64,000 nt of DNA from the NCBI GenBank assembly GCA_963729935.1, contig CAVSPW010000010.1, positions 186,001 through 250,000 on the forward strand, written 5' to 3'. The notes under the pieces were generated by a model. It saw only the letters and a program-made list of their open reading frames with translations, ran no database searches and was not told the origin of the DNA. Shown here piece after piece: positions 35,550 to 44,179 of the stretch. This DNA is from CAIKMD01 sp963729935 (GTDB lineage: Bacteria > Pseudomonadota > Alphaproteobacteria > ATCC43930 > CGMCC-115725). Both the position numbers and the translations under genes were made by a program. Every line of letters starts with the position of its first letter. The stretch's first letter is position 1.

Positions 35550-36284
35550 CTAAATGATCGTCCGTCCCTTGGCGCAGACCGGCGCCGCGATCCGGGCGGC
35601 TTCGGCCAATCGATTTCGATCGGGAATGACGAGAAGATTATCGGCAAGATGAACCAACCCATCGCCTTTGAGCGCGGCGAGAGTGCGGCTGAGATGCACC
35701 TTCGACAAGCCGAGGAGTTCGGCGAGATGGCTTTGCCGAAGCGGAAAGGGACACATGGTCCCCTCCGCGATGTCCACGGCCCGGCAGCGGACGAAGATCT
35801 CCAACAACAGATGGGCCAGTCGCTGCACCGGGCTGGCGGTCGCCGCCAACGCCGAGCGTAGGTCTCGCCGCGACTGTTCCTCGGCCGCATAGCGCATCAC
35901 GGCGAGGCTGAGTTCGCTCTGGCTATCGACGAGTTTCCTGAAAAACGAACTGTCCAGCGCGCAAAACCGTACCGGCGTCAGCGCCAGGACCGAATGAGCG
36001 TGACTTCCGGTGAGAGCCCCCGGCATGGCGACGAGGTCGCCCGGCAAGACGATATCGATCAGGTGCGGGGGCTGATGAGGCGTGTCCCGGTAAAGAGCGG
36101 CCCAACCTTCGACGAGCGTATAAAAGTTTTTCGCGGCCGCTCCGGCCTTCACCAGGAAACAACCCGGCGCGAGGCTTTCGTGCCCGTGCCGGATTTTGCT
36201 GACGAATTTGATTTCCCGGGCGCTGAGAGGACGGAAACAAGATTTTTTCCGCAGCGTGCAAACGTTACAACCCGCTTCGATCAT
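35550..36284 (-). CDS. Crp/Fnr family transcriptional regulator
   Basis: A 244-residue regulator with a cyclic-nucleotide-like sensor domain (about 25-130, LVKAGAAAKNFYTLVEGW and LPGDLVAMPGAL) and a winged helix-turn-helix (about 175-225, RQSHLAELLGLSKVHLSRTLAALKG). The N-terminus has three cysteines (GCNVCTLRKKSC), but the pattern does not establish an iron-sulfur cluster. The start is ATG 36284; a TTG seven codons upstream is possible. It converges with copA. Effector and targets are unknown. Confidence 0.87.
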   Translation of the reverse strand: MIEAGCNVCTLRKKSCFRPLSAREIKFVSKIRHGHESLAPGCFLVKAGAAAKNFYTLVEGWAALYRDTPHQPPHLIDIVLPGDLVAMPGALTGSHAHSVLALTPVRFCALDSSFFRKLVDSQSELSLAVMRYAAEEQSRRDLRSALAATASPVQRLAHLLLEIFVRCRAVDIAEGTMCPFPLRQSHLAELLGLSKVHLSRTLAALKGDGLVHLADNLLVIPDRNRLAEAARIAAPVCAKGRTII

Positions 36285-36467
36285 AGGCGGTCTGAGACCT
36301 GACAAACTCGTCTGAATTGGCGTCGACGCTGGAAATCGAGATCATGGCGTGTGCGACGCCGGGAGCACGGACTTTTATATCGTTTAGTTCCGGCGCCGAC
36401 AATGCGGCGGAGGCGCGCAGCTTCGTTCGATCGAGCTTGAAAATTCGCGCGGGGCGCGCCCTCCGCC

Positions 36468-38633
36468 TCAGGCCGCCCGGATATTGGCGAGGAATTGCGA
36501 GACCTCGGCGCGCAAGGTCTCCCCCTGCTTCGCGAGGCCGCCGGCCGCATCCAGAACTTGCGTCGACGCGGAGCCGGTTTCGTCCGCGGCGCGCGTCACG
36601 CCCGATATATTCCGGGTCACCTCCGCGGTCCCCTTCGCGGCCTCTTGCACGTTACGCGCGATTTCGCCGGTGGCGGCACCCTGTTCCTCGACGGCGGAGG
36701 CGATCGTCACGCCGATCTCGTTGATCTTCGTGATCGTGCCGGCGATGCCTTCGATCGCGCGCGCCGAATTGGCCGTCGCGTCTTGAATCGCCTTGACCTG
36801 GGCGGCGATATCCTCGGTTGCCTTGGCGGTTTGGGTCGCGAGCGACTTCACCTCGGATGCGACGACGGCGAAGCCCTTGCCCGCCTCGCCCGCACGCGCC
36901 GCCTCGATCGTCGCATTGAGCGCGAGAAGATTGGTCTGGCCGGCGATCACGTTGATCAGTTCGACGATGCTGCCGATTTTCTGTGCAGAGGCGGCGAGGC
37001 TCTGGACTTGGGCGTTGGTCACCTGCGCATCCTCCGCCGCTTGGTTCGTGACGTGTTGCGATGTGGTCACCTGGCGGGTGATCTCGGCGATCGAGGAGGA
37101 AAGCTCCTCGGCTGCCGCGGCGACGGTCTGGACGTTTCCGGTCGCCTGATCGGACGCCGCCGAGACCGCCATCGCCTGGCGGTTCGTCTCCCCGGCGATC
37201 GATGACATCGATCGCGCCGTCGTCTCGAGCTCGGTCGCCGCCGACGCCATCAGGCCCAGGGAATCGCCGACCTTCGCGTCGAATTCGGCGATGAACCCCT
37301 CGAGCTTCTTGACGCGCTTTTCCTGCGCCGCGGCGGATTCGCGCATCAGGGACAGATCGAACCCCATCTTCGTCTGCATTGCGCGCAGGTGACGCAGAGG
37401 CTCGGCGGTCTCGTCCTCGCGCTCGATCGCGATCGCGTTATTGTAATTGCCTTGCGAGATGCTCTTGATGATGTCGCTGAGGCGCCGGAGCGGCCGGTTC
37501 ACCGCGCGCAAGGTGAAGAGGCCGAGCATGCCGGCGAGGCTTAACGCCATGGCGAGCAGGATCCCCGCCGTGACCATCGAGCGGACATAGCTGCGCTGGG
37601 CTGCCTCGTATTCCTTGCGCGCGCCGTCGATCTGCAGTTTGAGCAGCGCTTCGGAATCCTGCTTGGCCGTCTCGTAAAGCGGCAGGATGCTGCCGCCGAT
37701 GAGGGCATCGAGCGCATCGAGCTTGCCCGCCTGCGCCAGCGCGATGCCCGGCTTCAGCCCTTTGGCGACGAATTCCTGACGATGGCTCGCATAGCGGGCC
37801 GCGAGCGCTTGCTCCGCGCCGGCGAGATTGCCGGCCGTATAAGTCTGCCAGATCGTGCCGATGGTCGTGATATTCGCGTCGATGCGCGCGACGAGGTCCG
37901 CGATCGGGCGGGTCGTGCCGCCCTGCTGGCGGACCCGCTCGCTCGATGCGGCTTCGCTCAGCAGCATGACATTGTCGCGCATGCGTTCGTTGATCTCGCC
38001 GATCTCGGCGATCGGCACGGCGCGGCTTTCATAGACCGATTTCAGGCGGTCGTTGCTCGATCCGGTCGCCACGATGCCGGCGGTGCCGAGCATCGCCGTC
38101 AAGAGGCCGGCAACGGAGACGAGCGTGACGAGACGCGCCCGGATGGTGCCGGTGAAAATATTGAACTTCGCGAAGACGCTGTGCTTCTTGACGCCGCCAT
38201 GCTCGATGCGCAGCTTGCCGGCCCTGCCGTCGCAGAACAGGCGGTAGATCGGCTCGACGGCGCGGCGCATCTCGGCCGGCAGCTTGGAGCGGATCGACAT
38301 GTAGCCGGCGATCTGCCCGCCTTCCCAGATCGGCGTGGCGCTGGCGAAGACCCAGTAATAATCTCCGTTCTTGCACCGGTTTTTCACCGCCCCCGCCCAT
38401 GGCAGGCCGGCTTTGAGATCGGTCCAGAGATCGGCGAAGGCCTCTTGCGGCATGTCGGGGTGGCGCAGGATGTTGTGCGGCGCGCCCATCAACTCTTGCG
38501 CTTCGAAACCGCTCGCCTCGCGGAACGTCTCGTTGAAATAGGTGATTTTGCCCTTCGCGTCCGTCTTGGACATGATGACGGCGTCATCGGGCAACACGTA
38601 TTCGCGATCGGTGATCGGAAGATTTTTGCGCAT
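36468..38633 (-). CDS. Methyl-accepting chemotaxis protein with N-terminal PAS domain (Aer-like)
   Basis: A 721-residue chemoreceptor. Domains in order: PAS (about 10-125, ITYFNETFREASGFE to GYMSIRSKL), a first membrane segment around 168-192, a periplasmic four-helix-bundle-like domain to about 350, a second membrane segment around 353-375, HAMP, and the signalling hairpin with the tip EAARAGEAGKGFAVVASEVKSLA. The Aer-type PAS suggests redox or energy taxis through a flavin, and the periplasmic domain could sense a ligand too. No other chemotaxis gene is nearby. Confidence 0.92.
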   Translation of the reverse strand: MRKNLPITDREYVLPDDAVIMSKTDAKGKITYFNETFREASGFEAQELMGAPHNILRHPDMPQEAFADLWTDLKAGLPWAGAVKNRCKNGDYYWVFASATPIWEGGQIAGYMSIRSKLPAEMRRAVEPIYRLFCDGRAGKLRIEHGGVKKHSVFAKFNIFTGTIRARLVTLVSVAGLLTAMLGTAGIVATGSSNDRLKSVYESRAVPIAEIGEINERMRDNVMLLSEAASSERVRQQGGTTRPIADLVARIDANITTIGTIWQTYTAGNLAGAEQALAARYASHRQEFVAKGLKPGIALAQAGKLDALDALIGGSILPLYETAKQDSEALLKLQIDGARKEYEAAQRSYVRSMVTAGILLAMALSLAGMLGLFTLRAVNRPLRRLSDIIKSISQGNYNNAIAIEREDETAEPLRHLRAMQTKMGFDLSLMRESAAAQEKRVKKLEGFIAEFDAKVGDSLGLMASAATELETTARSMSSIAGETNRQAMAVSAASDQATGNVQTVAAAAEELSSSIAEITRQVTTSQHVTNQAAEDAQVTNAQVQSLAASAQKIGSIVELINVIAGQTNLLALNATIEAARAGEAGKGFAVVASEVKSLATQTAKATEDIAAQVKAIQDATANSARAIEGIAGTITKINEIGVTIASAVEEQGAATGEIARNVQEAAKGTAEVTRNISGVTRAADETGSASTQVLDAAGGLAKQGETLRAEVSQFLANIRAA

Positions 38634-39057
38634 GATGGTCGTCGGGAATCCATTGTTACGGTTGTGGCCTATCCCAGCGCGATGAGGGCTGGCGAGAGGC
38701 GACTCTTAATGTCCTTAGCTTTCATATGGGTTAAACCCCCTGCGAAGTTCGGATGTAACATTTGCCGATCGGCAGCTTGAAACCGCGCGATCGGCGCGAA
38801 GCAGCGCCCGCCCCGCCCTGATTGATTGCCGCCTTCGCTGATCGAGACGCGCGGCGCCTGTGCTAGGGGCTTCTTCTCGGGCTTCGCACGACGGCGCCGC
38901 GCTTGGATGGCGCGGCGCCTGTGCTAACGGCTTCTTCTTGGGCTTCGCACGACGGCGCCGCGCTTGGATGGCGCGGCGCCTGTGCTAACGGCTTCTTCTT
39001 GGGCTTCGCACGACGGCGCCGCGCTTGGATGGCGCGGCGCCTGTGCTACGCCCGGGC
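38634..39057. other. 424-base gene-free region holding hairpin repeats
   Basis: Lies upstream of the chemoreceptor gene and downstream of the GST gene (both minus strand). The part next to the chemoreceptor (38634-38848) should hold its promoter but shows no clear motif. The rest is the 61-bp tandem repeat described separately. Open frames through the repeat encode only low-complexity sequence and are not taken as genes. Confidence 0.6.
38849..39048. repeat. 61-bp tandem repeat, 3.3 copies, each carrying a 10-bp GC hairpin
   Basis: The unit starts GCGCGGCGCCTGTGCTA at 38849, 38910, 38971 and 39032 (the last partial), an exact 61-base period. Copies two and three are identical; copy one differs at a few bases (AGGGG for AACGG, CTCGG for CTTGG). 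Spanning each junction, GGCGCCGCGC and GCGCGGCGCC form a perfect ten-base stem with the seven-base loop TTGGATG, giving three identical hairpins in a row. Confidence 0.92.
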
Positions 39058-39699
39058 CTATTCCGCGTCGGGCTGGTTTTCCGGTATCGCCTTCTCGAAG
39101 GCCGGCAGCTTCATGCAGGCATCGAAGATGCGCATGATGGTCGGATAGGGTTTGAGATCGAAGCTCGGATAGCGCTGGGCATTGAAGATTTGCGGCACGA
39201 GGCAGAGATCGGCGAGGCCGGGCCGGTCGCCATGACAGAACCGGGCCGCCTGGCCGTCCGAGGCGAGGACCGGCTCGATCCCGTCGAAGCCTTCCTTGAT
39301 CCAATGATTGAACCAGGTCTCGATCTGCTTTTCGTCGAGCCCCATGGGCTTGGCGAGGTAGCGCAGCACGCGCAGATTGTCGATCGGGTGGATGTCGCAG
39401 GCGATCGCCTGGGCGAGCGAGCGCACCCGCGCTCGGGCCCCCGGGTCGCGCGGCAGAAGCGGCGGCTCGGGATGGGTTTCCTCGAGATATTCGACGATGG
39501 CCAAGGATTGCGCGAGGACCAGCCCGTCATCGACCAGCGCCGGCACCAGCCCTTGGGGATTGAGCTTCAGATAATCCGGCGCGCGCTGGTCGTTCTTGCG
39601 CAGATGGATCGAGGCTTGCTCATAGGCCAGCCCTTTGAGATTGAGCGCAATTCGCACCCGAAACGCCGCCGATGAACGGAAATACCCGTAAAGCTTCAT
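39058..39699 (-). CDS. maiA: Zeta-class glutathione S-transferase / maleylacetoacetate isomerase
   Basis: A 213-residue thioredoxin-fold GST. The N-terminus MKLYGYFRSSAAFRVRIALN holds the zeta-class SS-x-A-x-RVRIAL motif with the catalytic serine, LNPQGLVPAL is the cis-proline loop, and the C-terminal part has AIACDIHPIDNLRVL. MaiA isomerises maleylacetoacetate to fumarylacetoacetate in tyrosine/homogentisate breakdown using glutathione. A FAH-family hydrolase lies at 45899-46759 but not adjacent. The start at ATG 39699 is the family start; the frame is open further upstream without similarity. Confidence 0.88.
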   Translation of the reverse strand: MKLYGYFRSSAAFRVRIALNLKGLAYEQASIHLRKNDQRAPDYLKLNPQGLVPALVDDGLVLAQSLAIVEYLEETHPEPPLLPRDPGARARVRSLAQAIACDIHPIDNLRVLRYLAKPMGLDEKQIETWFNHWIKEGFDGIEPVLASDGQAARFCHGDRPGLADLCLVPQIFNAQRYPSFDLKPYPTIMRIFDACMKLPAFEKAIPENQPDAE

Positions 39700-40014
39700 G
39701 ATGCGCCCGCCTCCAATCCTGCCGCCATGCCGCATGCCGGCCCCAACTCTGCGCGCCGCGGCGCCGGCGTCAAGCCCGGCGCGGCTCCGCGAAAAGTTAC
39801 TCCCGCGCAAGGCGAAATGTTGTATCGTTGCCTCGTACCACCGATCATGGCGCGCTGCCCTTCCCCGCCGCGATTGCCAAAGACGGAAGAGCACGCGGAA
39901 AGGCTGTTCTTGGGTGATATCGACAGACCTGCCGGCGCAACGGCACAATTCCGAATGACCCGATGACCGGGCCCCTCGGCCTCGCCCCCTCGATAACGAA
40001 TCAGGACAAGGTCC
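39700..40014. other. 315-base divergent intergenic region
   Basis: Lies between maiA (minus) and the MarR-type regulator (plus) and must carry both promoters. MarR regulators often control the divergent neighbour, so an operator is expected here, but I see no clear palindrome. Short open frames on the plus strand have no recognisable domain. Confidence 0.4.
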
Positions 40015-40548
40015 ATGACATCTGACGCGACGACACTGCTTGCCCGTGCACGCATGGGCTTCGAGCTCGGCAAATACCTTCCTTTCAGGCTGACGGTGCT
40101 CAGCAACCGACTGACGCGCCGGGTCGCGCGATTCTATGGTGAGCGGTTCAAGCTGACCGCGCCCGAATGGCGGACCATGGCCGTGCTGGGACAGCGCGGC
40201 GCGATGAGCGCCAATAGCGTCATCGTGCAGACGACGATGGACAAGGTCCGCGTCAGCCGCGCGGTGGCGAAGCTCTTGAAGACCGGCTACATCACCCGCG
40301 AGGCCGATCCGCTGGATCGGCGGCGCGCGATCCTCACCCTGACGGCGAGCGGCATGGAGATCTACCGCCAGATCGTCCCGCTGGTGCAGGAAGTCGAAGC
40401 CGAGATGCTCGCGGCGCTCAGCCCCGATGATCGCCACGGTCTCGACGCCGCTCTGGCGCAGATCGAGGCCTATCTCGATCACACCGGCGGCGTACACGAG
40501 ACCGAAGCCGAGGACGAGGAAGAGGAAGAGGCCGGCGAAGAAATCTGA
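40015..40548 (+). CDS. MarR family transcriptional regulator
   Basis: A 177-residue winged-helix regulator. LTAPEWRTMAVLGQRGAMSAN, TTMDKVRVSRAVAKLLKTGYI (recognition helix) and the wing ADPLDRRRAILTLTASG are typical MarR. The C-terminus is a long acidic tail (ETEAEDEEEEEAGEE). It is divergent from the maiA-like GST, so control of that gene, perhaps in response to an aromatic acid, is a reasonable inference. Confidence 0.9.
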   Translation: MTSDATTLLARARMGFELGKYLPFRLTVLSNRLTRRVARFYGERFKLTAPEWRTMAVLGQRGAMSANSVIVQTTMDKVRVSRAVAKLLKTGYITREADPLDRRRAILTLTASGMEIYRQIVPLVQEVEAEMLAALSPDDRHGLDAALAQIEAYLDHTGGVHETEAEDEEEEEAGEEI

Positions 40549-40686
40549 CCGATCGCGCCGGCGCAAGGAGCCTTTCTGCCCACCGGATGCACGCGTGACG
40601 GATCGGTTTGCCCGCTCTGCCCATGCTTGCTATAAGGCGTTTCGCTCTGATCGCGAAGAGCGGATGCGGGATGGCGGGGAGAGGGC

Positions 40687-41148
40687 GTGGCCGGCGCAAC
40701 GATTCTGGTTCTCAACGGGCCCAATCTCAATCTTCTGGGCGTGCGCGAGCCGCAGACCTATGGCCGCGAGACCCTGGCCGATATCGAGGAAGCCTGCCTC
40801 GAGCGCGCCGCCGCGCTCGACCTCGCGGTCGATTTCCGCCAATCCAATCACGAAGGCCAGCTGATCGATTGGATTCAGGAGGCGCGCGAAAGCGCCGACG
40901 GGATCGTGCTCAACGCCGGCGGCTATTCGCACAGCTCGGTCGCGATCCTCGACGCGCTGCGCGCGGCCGAACTGCCCGTGATCGAGGTCCATCTCAGCAA
41001 CATCTTCGCGCGCGAGCCCTACCGGCATCGCTCCTATATCAGCGCCGTCGCGCGCGGCGTCATTTGCGGCTTCGGCGCGCAATCCTACGTGCTCGCGCTC
41101 GACGCGATCGCCTATCTCATCGAGAGCGGCGCGCAGAACGGTTCATAG
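40687..41148 (+). CDS. aroQ: Type II 3-dehydroquinate dehydratase
   Basis: Third step of the shikimate pathway, removing water from 3-dehydroquinate. The 153-residue size and the motifs GPNLNLLGVREPQTYG (catalytic Tyr25), FRQSNHEGQLIDW, NAGGYSHSS and IEVHLSNIFARE are diagnostic of the dodecameric type II enzyme. It starts with GTG at 40687. It heads aroQ-accB-accC, an order widely conserved in proteobacteria; accB begins ten bases after the stop. Confidence 0.95.
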   Translation: MAGATILVLNGPNLNLLGVREPQTYGRETLADIEEACLERAAALDLAVDFRQSNHEGQLIDWIQEARESADGIVLNAGGYSHSSVAILDALRAAELPVIEVHLSNIFAREPYRHRSYISAVARGVICGFGAQSYVLALDAIAYLIESGAQNGS

Positions 41149-41158
41149 GGTTCCCGGC

Positions 41159-41599
41159 ATGGCAACGAAGAACGACCTCACGGTGGACGGCGATCTCGTC
41201 CGCGCGCTCGCGGCGCTGCTCGAGGAGACCGGCCTCAGCGAGATCGAATACGCGGCGGGCGATCGGCGCATCCGCGTGGCGCGCGGCGGCGCGGCGGCGC
41301 ATCTCGTCGCGGCCCCTGTCCTTCCCGCGGCGCCGGCCGGCGCGCCCGCGGCGGAGGCCGAGCCCGCCGGCGCGATCAAGGCGCCGATGGTCGGGATCGT
41401 CCATCTCAGCCCGCAACCGGGCGCGCCGCCCTTCGTTCAACTCGGCGACACGGTGCGCGAGGGCCAGACCCTCTTCATCGTCGAGGCGATGAAGGTGATG
41501 AACCAGATACCGGCCCCCAAGGCCGGGCGCATCGCGCAAATCCTCGTCGCCAACGGCGCGCCGGTCGAGTACGGCCAGGTGCTGGCGGTGATCGAGTAG
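41159..41599 (+). CDS. accB: Biotin carboxyl carrier protein of acetyl-CoA carboxylase
   Basis: A 146-residue BCCP. The biotinylated lysine is K112 in VEAMKVMNQI, the C-terminal biotinyl domain covers about 70-146, and the N-terminal 50 residues resemble the AccC-binding part (LVRALAALLEETGLSEIEYAAGDRRIRV). A Pro/Ala-rich linker joins them. It carries carboxybiotin between AccC and the AccAD transferase for fatty acid synthesis. Confidence 0.96.
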   Translation: MATKNDLTVDGDLVRALAALLEETGLSEIEYAAGDRRIRVARGGAAAHLVAAPVLPAAPAGAPAAEAEPAGAIKAPMVGIVHLSPQPGAPPFVQLGDTVREGQTLFIVEAMKVMNQIPAPKAGRIAQILVANGAPVEYGQVLAVIE

Positions 41600-41623
41600 C
41601 CGCCCGGCCGGGCCCGAAGCGCC

Positions 41624-42964
41624 ATGTTCGAGAAGATCCTCATCGCCAATCGCGGCGAGATCGCGTTGCGCATTCTGCGCGCCTGCCGCGAGATGGGCAT
41701 CCGCACCGTCGCCGTCCATTCCACCGCCGACGACAACGCCATGCATGTGCGGCTTGCCGACGAGAGCGTGTGCATCGGGCCGCCGGCCGCGCGCGAGAGC
41801 TATCTCAACATCCCGGCGATCCTCTCGGCGGCCGCGATCACCGGCGCCGACGCGATCCATCCCGGCGTCGGCTTCCTCGCCGAGAACGCGCCGTTTGCGT
41901 CGATGGTCGAGGAGCACGGCTTCGCCTTCATCGGCCCCTCGCCCGAGCACATCCTCTTGATGGGCGACAAGGTCTCGGCCAAGCGCGCGGCCGAGGAGCT
42001 GGGCATACCGGTCGTGCCCGGCTCGCCCGCGGTGAGCGGCATCGAGGAAGCCGCGATGGAGGCCGAGCGCATCCGCTACCCCGTCCTCGTCAAGGCAGCC
42101 GCCGGCGGCGGCGGTCGCGGCATGCGCGTGGTGCGCGACGCCGCCGCGCTCGCGCTCCTGATGCCCCAGGCCCAGGCCGAGGCGCAGGCCTTCTTCGGCA
42201 ACGGCGCGGTCTATCTCGAGCGCTATCTCGACCGGCCGCGCCATATCGAGATCCAGATCCTGGCCGACGGTCAGGGCAACGTCATCCATTTGGGCGAGCG
42301 CGATTGCTCGCTCCAGCGCAATCACCAGAAGCTGCTCGAAGAGACGCCCTCGCCCGGCTTGAACGAGGCCGAGCGCGCACGTCTTGCGCAAACCGTCACC
42401 GCGGCGATGCTGAAGCTCGGCTACAAGAGCGCCGGCACGCTCGAATTCCTCTATCAGGACGGCGAATTCTTCTTCATCGAGATGAACACGCGGCTCCAGG
42501 TCGAGCACCCGATCTCGGAAGAGGTCAGCGGCATCGACATCGTGCGCGAGCAGATCCGCATCGCGTCGGGCGCGCCGCTCGGCTATCGCCAGAGCGAGAT
42601 CGAGCTCATCGGCCATGCAATGGAATGCCGCATCAACGCCGAGCATCCCGAGACCTTCATCCCCTCGCCCGGATTGATCACCAGCTATCACCCGCCGGGC
42701 GGATTCGGCGTGCGCGTCGACAGCGCGATCTATCAGGGCTATGTCGTGCCGCCGCATTACGACAGCCTCATCGCCAAGCTCATCGTCCACGGCCGCAGCC
42801 GCAACGAATGCCTGATGCGCATGCGGCGCGCGCTCGAGGAATTCGTCGTCGCCGGCATCGACACGACCATCCCGATGCATCAAAAGCTCCTGCGCGCGGC
42901 CGATTTCGTCAACGGCGATTACGACACGCACTGGCTCGAGCGGATGCTCGGGCGCGAGGCGTGA
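41624..42964 (+). CDS. accC: Acetyl-CoA carboxylase biotin carboxylase subunit
   Basis: A 446-residue ATP-grasp enzyme carboxylating biotin on AccB. ILIANRGEIALRILRACREMG opens the N-terminal domain, the glycine-rich ATP loop is KAAAGGGGRGMR, and the active-site region is FIEMNTRLQVEHPISEEVSG. It follows accB by 24 bases, and its stop overlaps the aat start (GTGA), so aat is translationally coupled. Confidence 0.97.
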   Translation: MFEKILIANRGEIALRILRACREMGIRTVAVHSTADDNAMHVRLADESVCIGPPAARESYLNIPAILSAAAITGADAIHPGVGFLAENAPFASMVEEHGFAFIGPSPEHILLMGDKVSAKRAAEELGIPVVPGSPAVSGIEEAAMEAERIRYPVLVKAAAGGGGRGMRVVRDAAALALLMPQAQAEAQAFFGNGAVYLERYLDRPRHIEIQILADGQGNVIHLGERDCSLQRNHQKLLEETPSPGLNEAERARLAQTVTAAMLKLGYKSAGTLEFLYQDGEFFFIEMNTRLQVEHPISEEVSGIDIVREQIRIASGAPLGYRQSEIELIGHAMECRINAEHPETFIPSPGLITSYHPPGGFGVRVDSAIYQGYVVPPHYDSLIAKLIVHGRSRNECLMRMRRALEEFVVAGIDTTIPMHQKLLRAADFVNGDYDTHWLERMLGREA

Positions 42965-43614
42965 TCGCACTCACGCCCGAGCTGCTGTTGAGGGCCTATG
43001 CCGCCGGGATCTTTCCGATGGCGGAATCGGCCGAGGATCCGGAATTGTTCTGGGTCGATCCGGTGCGGCGCGGCATCCTGCCGCTCGACGGCTTCCACCT
43101 GCCGCGACGCCTGCGGCGCACCTTGCGCGCCGGCCGCTTCGAGATCACCTGCAACCGCGATTTCATCGGGGTGATGCGCGGCTGCGCCGAGGCGACCGCG
43201 GAGCGGCCGCAGACCTGGATCAACGACGAGATCCTGCGCGTCTACGGCGCGCTGAACGAACGGGGTTTCGCCCATAGCGTCGAGGCGCGGCTCGGGGGCG
43301 CGCTGGTCGGCGGACTCTATGGCGTCGCGCTGGGCGGGGCGTATTTCGGCGAGAGCATGTTCAGCCGCGTGGCCGATGCCAGCAAGGTGGCGCTCGCCCA
43401 TCTCGTGGCGATTCTGCGCCGCGGCGGCTTCCGCCTGCTCGATACCCAATTCGTGACCGAGCATCTGCAACGCTTCGGCGCCGTCGAGATCTCGCGCGCG
43501 CGCTACCGGCGCCTGCTCGCCGAGGCGCTCGAAGCCGAGGCCTATTTCCCGCTCGAGCCGCTCGACGGCGCCGCGGTCGCGTCGCTTTTGCAATCGAGCA
43601 CGTTAATATCGTAG
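42961..43614 (+). CDS. aat: Leucyl/phenylalanyl-tRNA--protein transferase
   Basis: N-end-rule enzyme that adds Leu or Phe to proteins with N-terminal Arg or Lys, marking them for ClpS/ClpAP. The 217-residue protein has the family pattern LLLRAYAAGIFPMAE, FWVDPVRRGILPLDGFH, TWINDEILRVYGALNERGFAHSVE and GESMFSRVADASKVAL. It starts at GTG 42961 within the accC stop. The 3' end overlaps the convergent DUF2155 gene by 73 bases. Confidence 0.94.
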   Translation: MIALTPELLLRAYAAGIFPMAESAEDPELFWVDPVRRGILPLDGFHLPRRLRRTLRAGRFEITCNRDFIGVMRGCAEATAERPQTWINDEILRVYGALNERGFAHSVEARLGGALVGGLYGVALGGAYFGESMFSRVADASKVALAHLVAILRRGGFRLLDTQFVTEHLQRFGAVEISRARYRRLLAEALEAEAYFPLEPLDGAAVASLLQSSTLIS

Positions 43615-43952
43615 ATCGGGTCCTCGAGCGCCGAGACCGCCGGACTGGCCGCGAACATCCATCCGCTGAAGACCTGCGTAGAGACGACGGCCTTGGCGTC
43701 GCCCGGCTGAACCTTGTCGATCTGGAGGAAGGCGGCGGTATTGGGCGGCTCTTCGGGCGGCGCCTTGACGCAGGCCCTGACCGTGATGACGAGGGTGCCG
43801 AATTTGACGCTTTGATCGACCGGCGCGTCGAAACGCGAGACCCGGGCCGTGGTCTTGTCGAGGCCCTGCAACACGGCGATGGTCGCGGCCTCGGCCGTGC
43901 CCGCGCCCGCCGCCGCCAGGCCGAGCGCCAGGATTCCCGCCGCCGGCCTCAC
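43542..43952 (-). CDS. DUF2155 family exported protein
   Basis: A 136-residue protein with a signal peptide ending near GTAEAA. The mature part matches DUF2155: VLQGLDKTTARVSRFDAPVDQSVKFGTL, then KAPPEEPPNTAAFLQID and FSGWMFAASPAVSALEDPIYDINVLDC. Two conserved cysteines (VRACVK and VLDCKS) may form a disulfide. Function is unknown; it is an alphaproteobacterial family usually located near aat, as here. Its 3' end overlaps aat on the opposite strand. Confidence 0.87.
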   Translation of the reverse strand: MRPAAGILALGLAAAGAGTAEAATIAVLQGLDKTTARVSRFDAPVDQSVKFGTLVITVRACVKAPPEEPPNTAAFLQIDKVQPGDAKAVVSTQVFSGWMFAASPAVSALEDPIYDINVLDCKSDATAAPSSGSSGK

Positions 43953-44179
43953 GGCTTTTCCTTTTTATATGGATTGACAATCGCTTGCGCGATTTTCTCA
44001 ATCACCTGCCGGAACTGCCGCTCGTCGCAGCCCATCAGCACCGCGTCCTCCAGCGCCTCTTGTGCAAGCGCATGAATTTCTTCCAGGTTCTCATTGAGAA
44101 CCTTGATTTTTTCAATGCAGGAGACTTTCTCGCCCTGGGGCGTCAGCCAAATCGGCAGGGGCAGTTTCGGATCGCTCAT
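43949..44179 (-). CDS. Small conserved cytoplasmic protein of unknown function
   Basis: A 76-residue protein without signal or membrane segment: PIWLTPQGEKVSCIEKIKVL, then a helical acidic stretch (NENLEEIHALAQEALEDAVLMGCDE) and FRQVIEKIAQAIVNPYKK. I do not recognise a function. It is tightly packed: its start overlaps the methyltransferase stop (ATGA-type, four bases) and its stop overlaps the DUF2155 start in the same manner, which supports it being real and co-translated. Confidence 0.75.
   Translation of the reverse strand: MSDPKLPLPIWLTPQGEKVSCIEKIKVLNENLEEIHALAQEALEDAVLMGCDERQFRQVIEKIAQAIVNPYKKEKP

Noticed and set aside
38849..39048. CRISPR-like array
   Set aside because: The repeat is a continuous 61-bp tandem unit without unique spacers, and there are no cas genes.
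38903..39148. Plus-strand open frame through the 61-bp repeats
   Set aside because: Translation is only the repeat read through; no ribosome site or family match.
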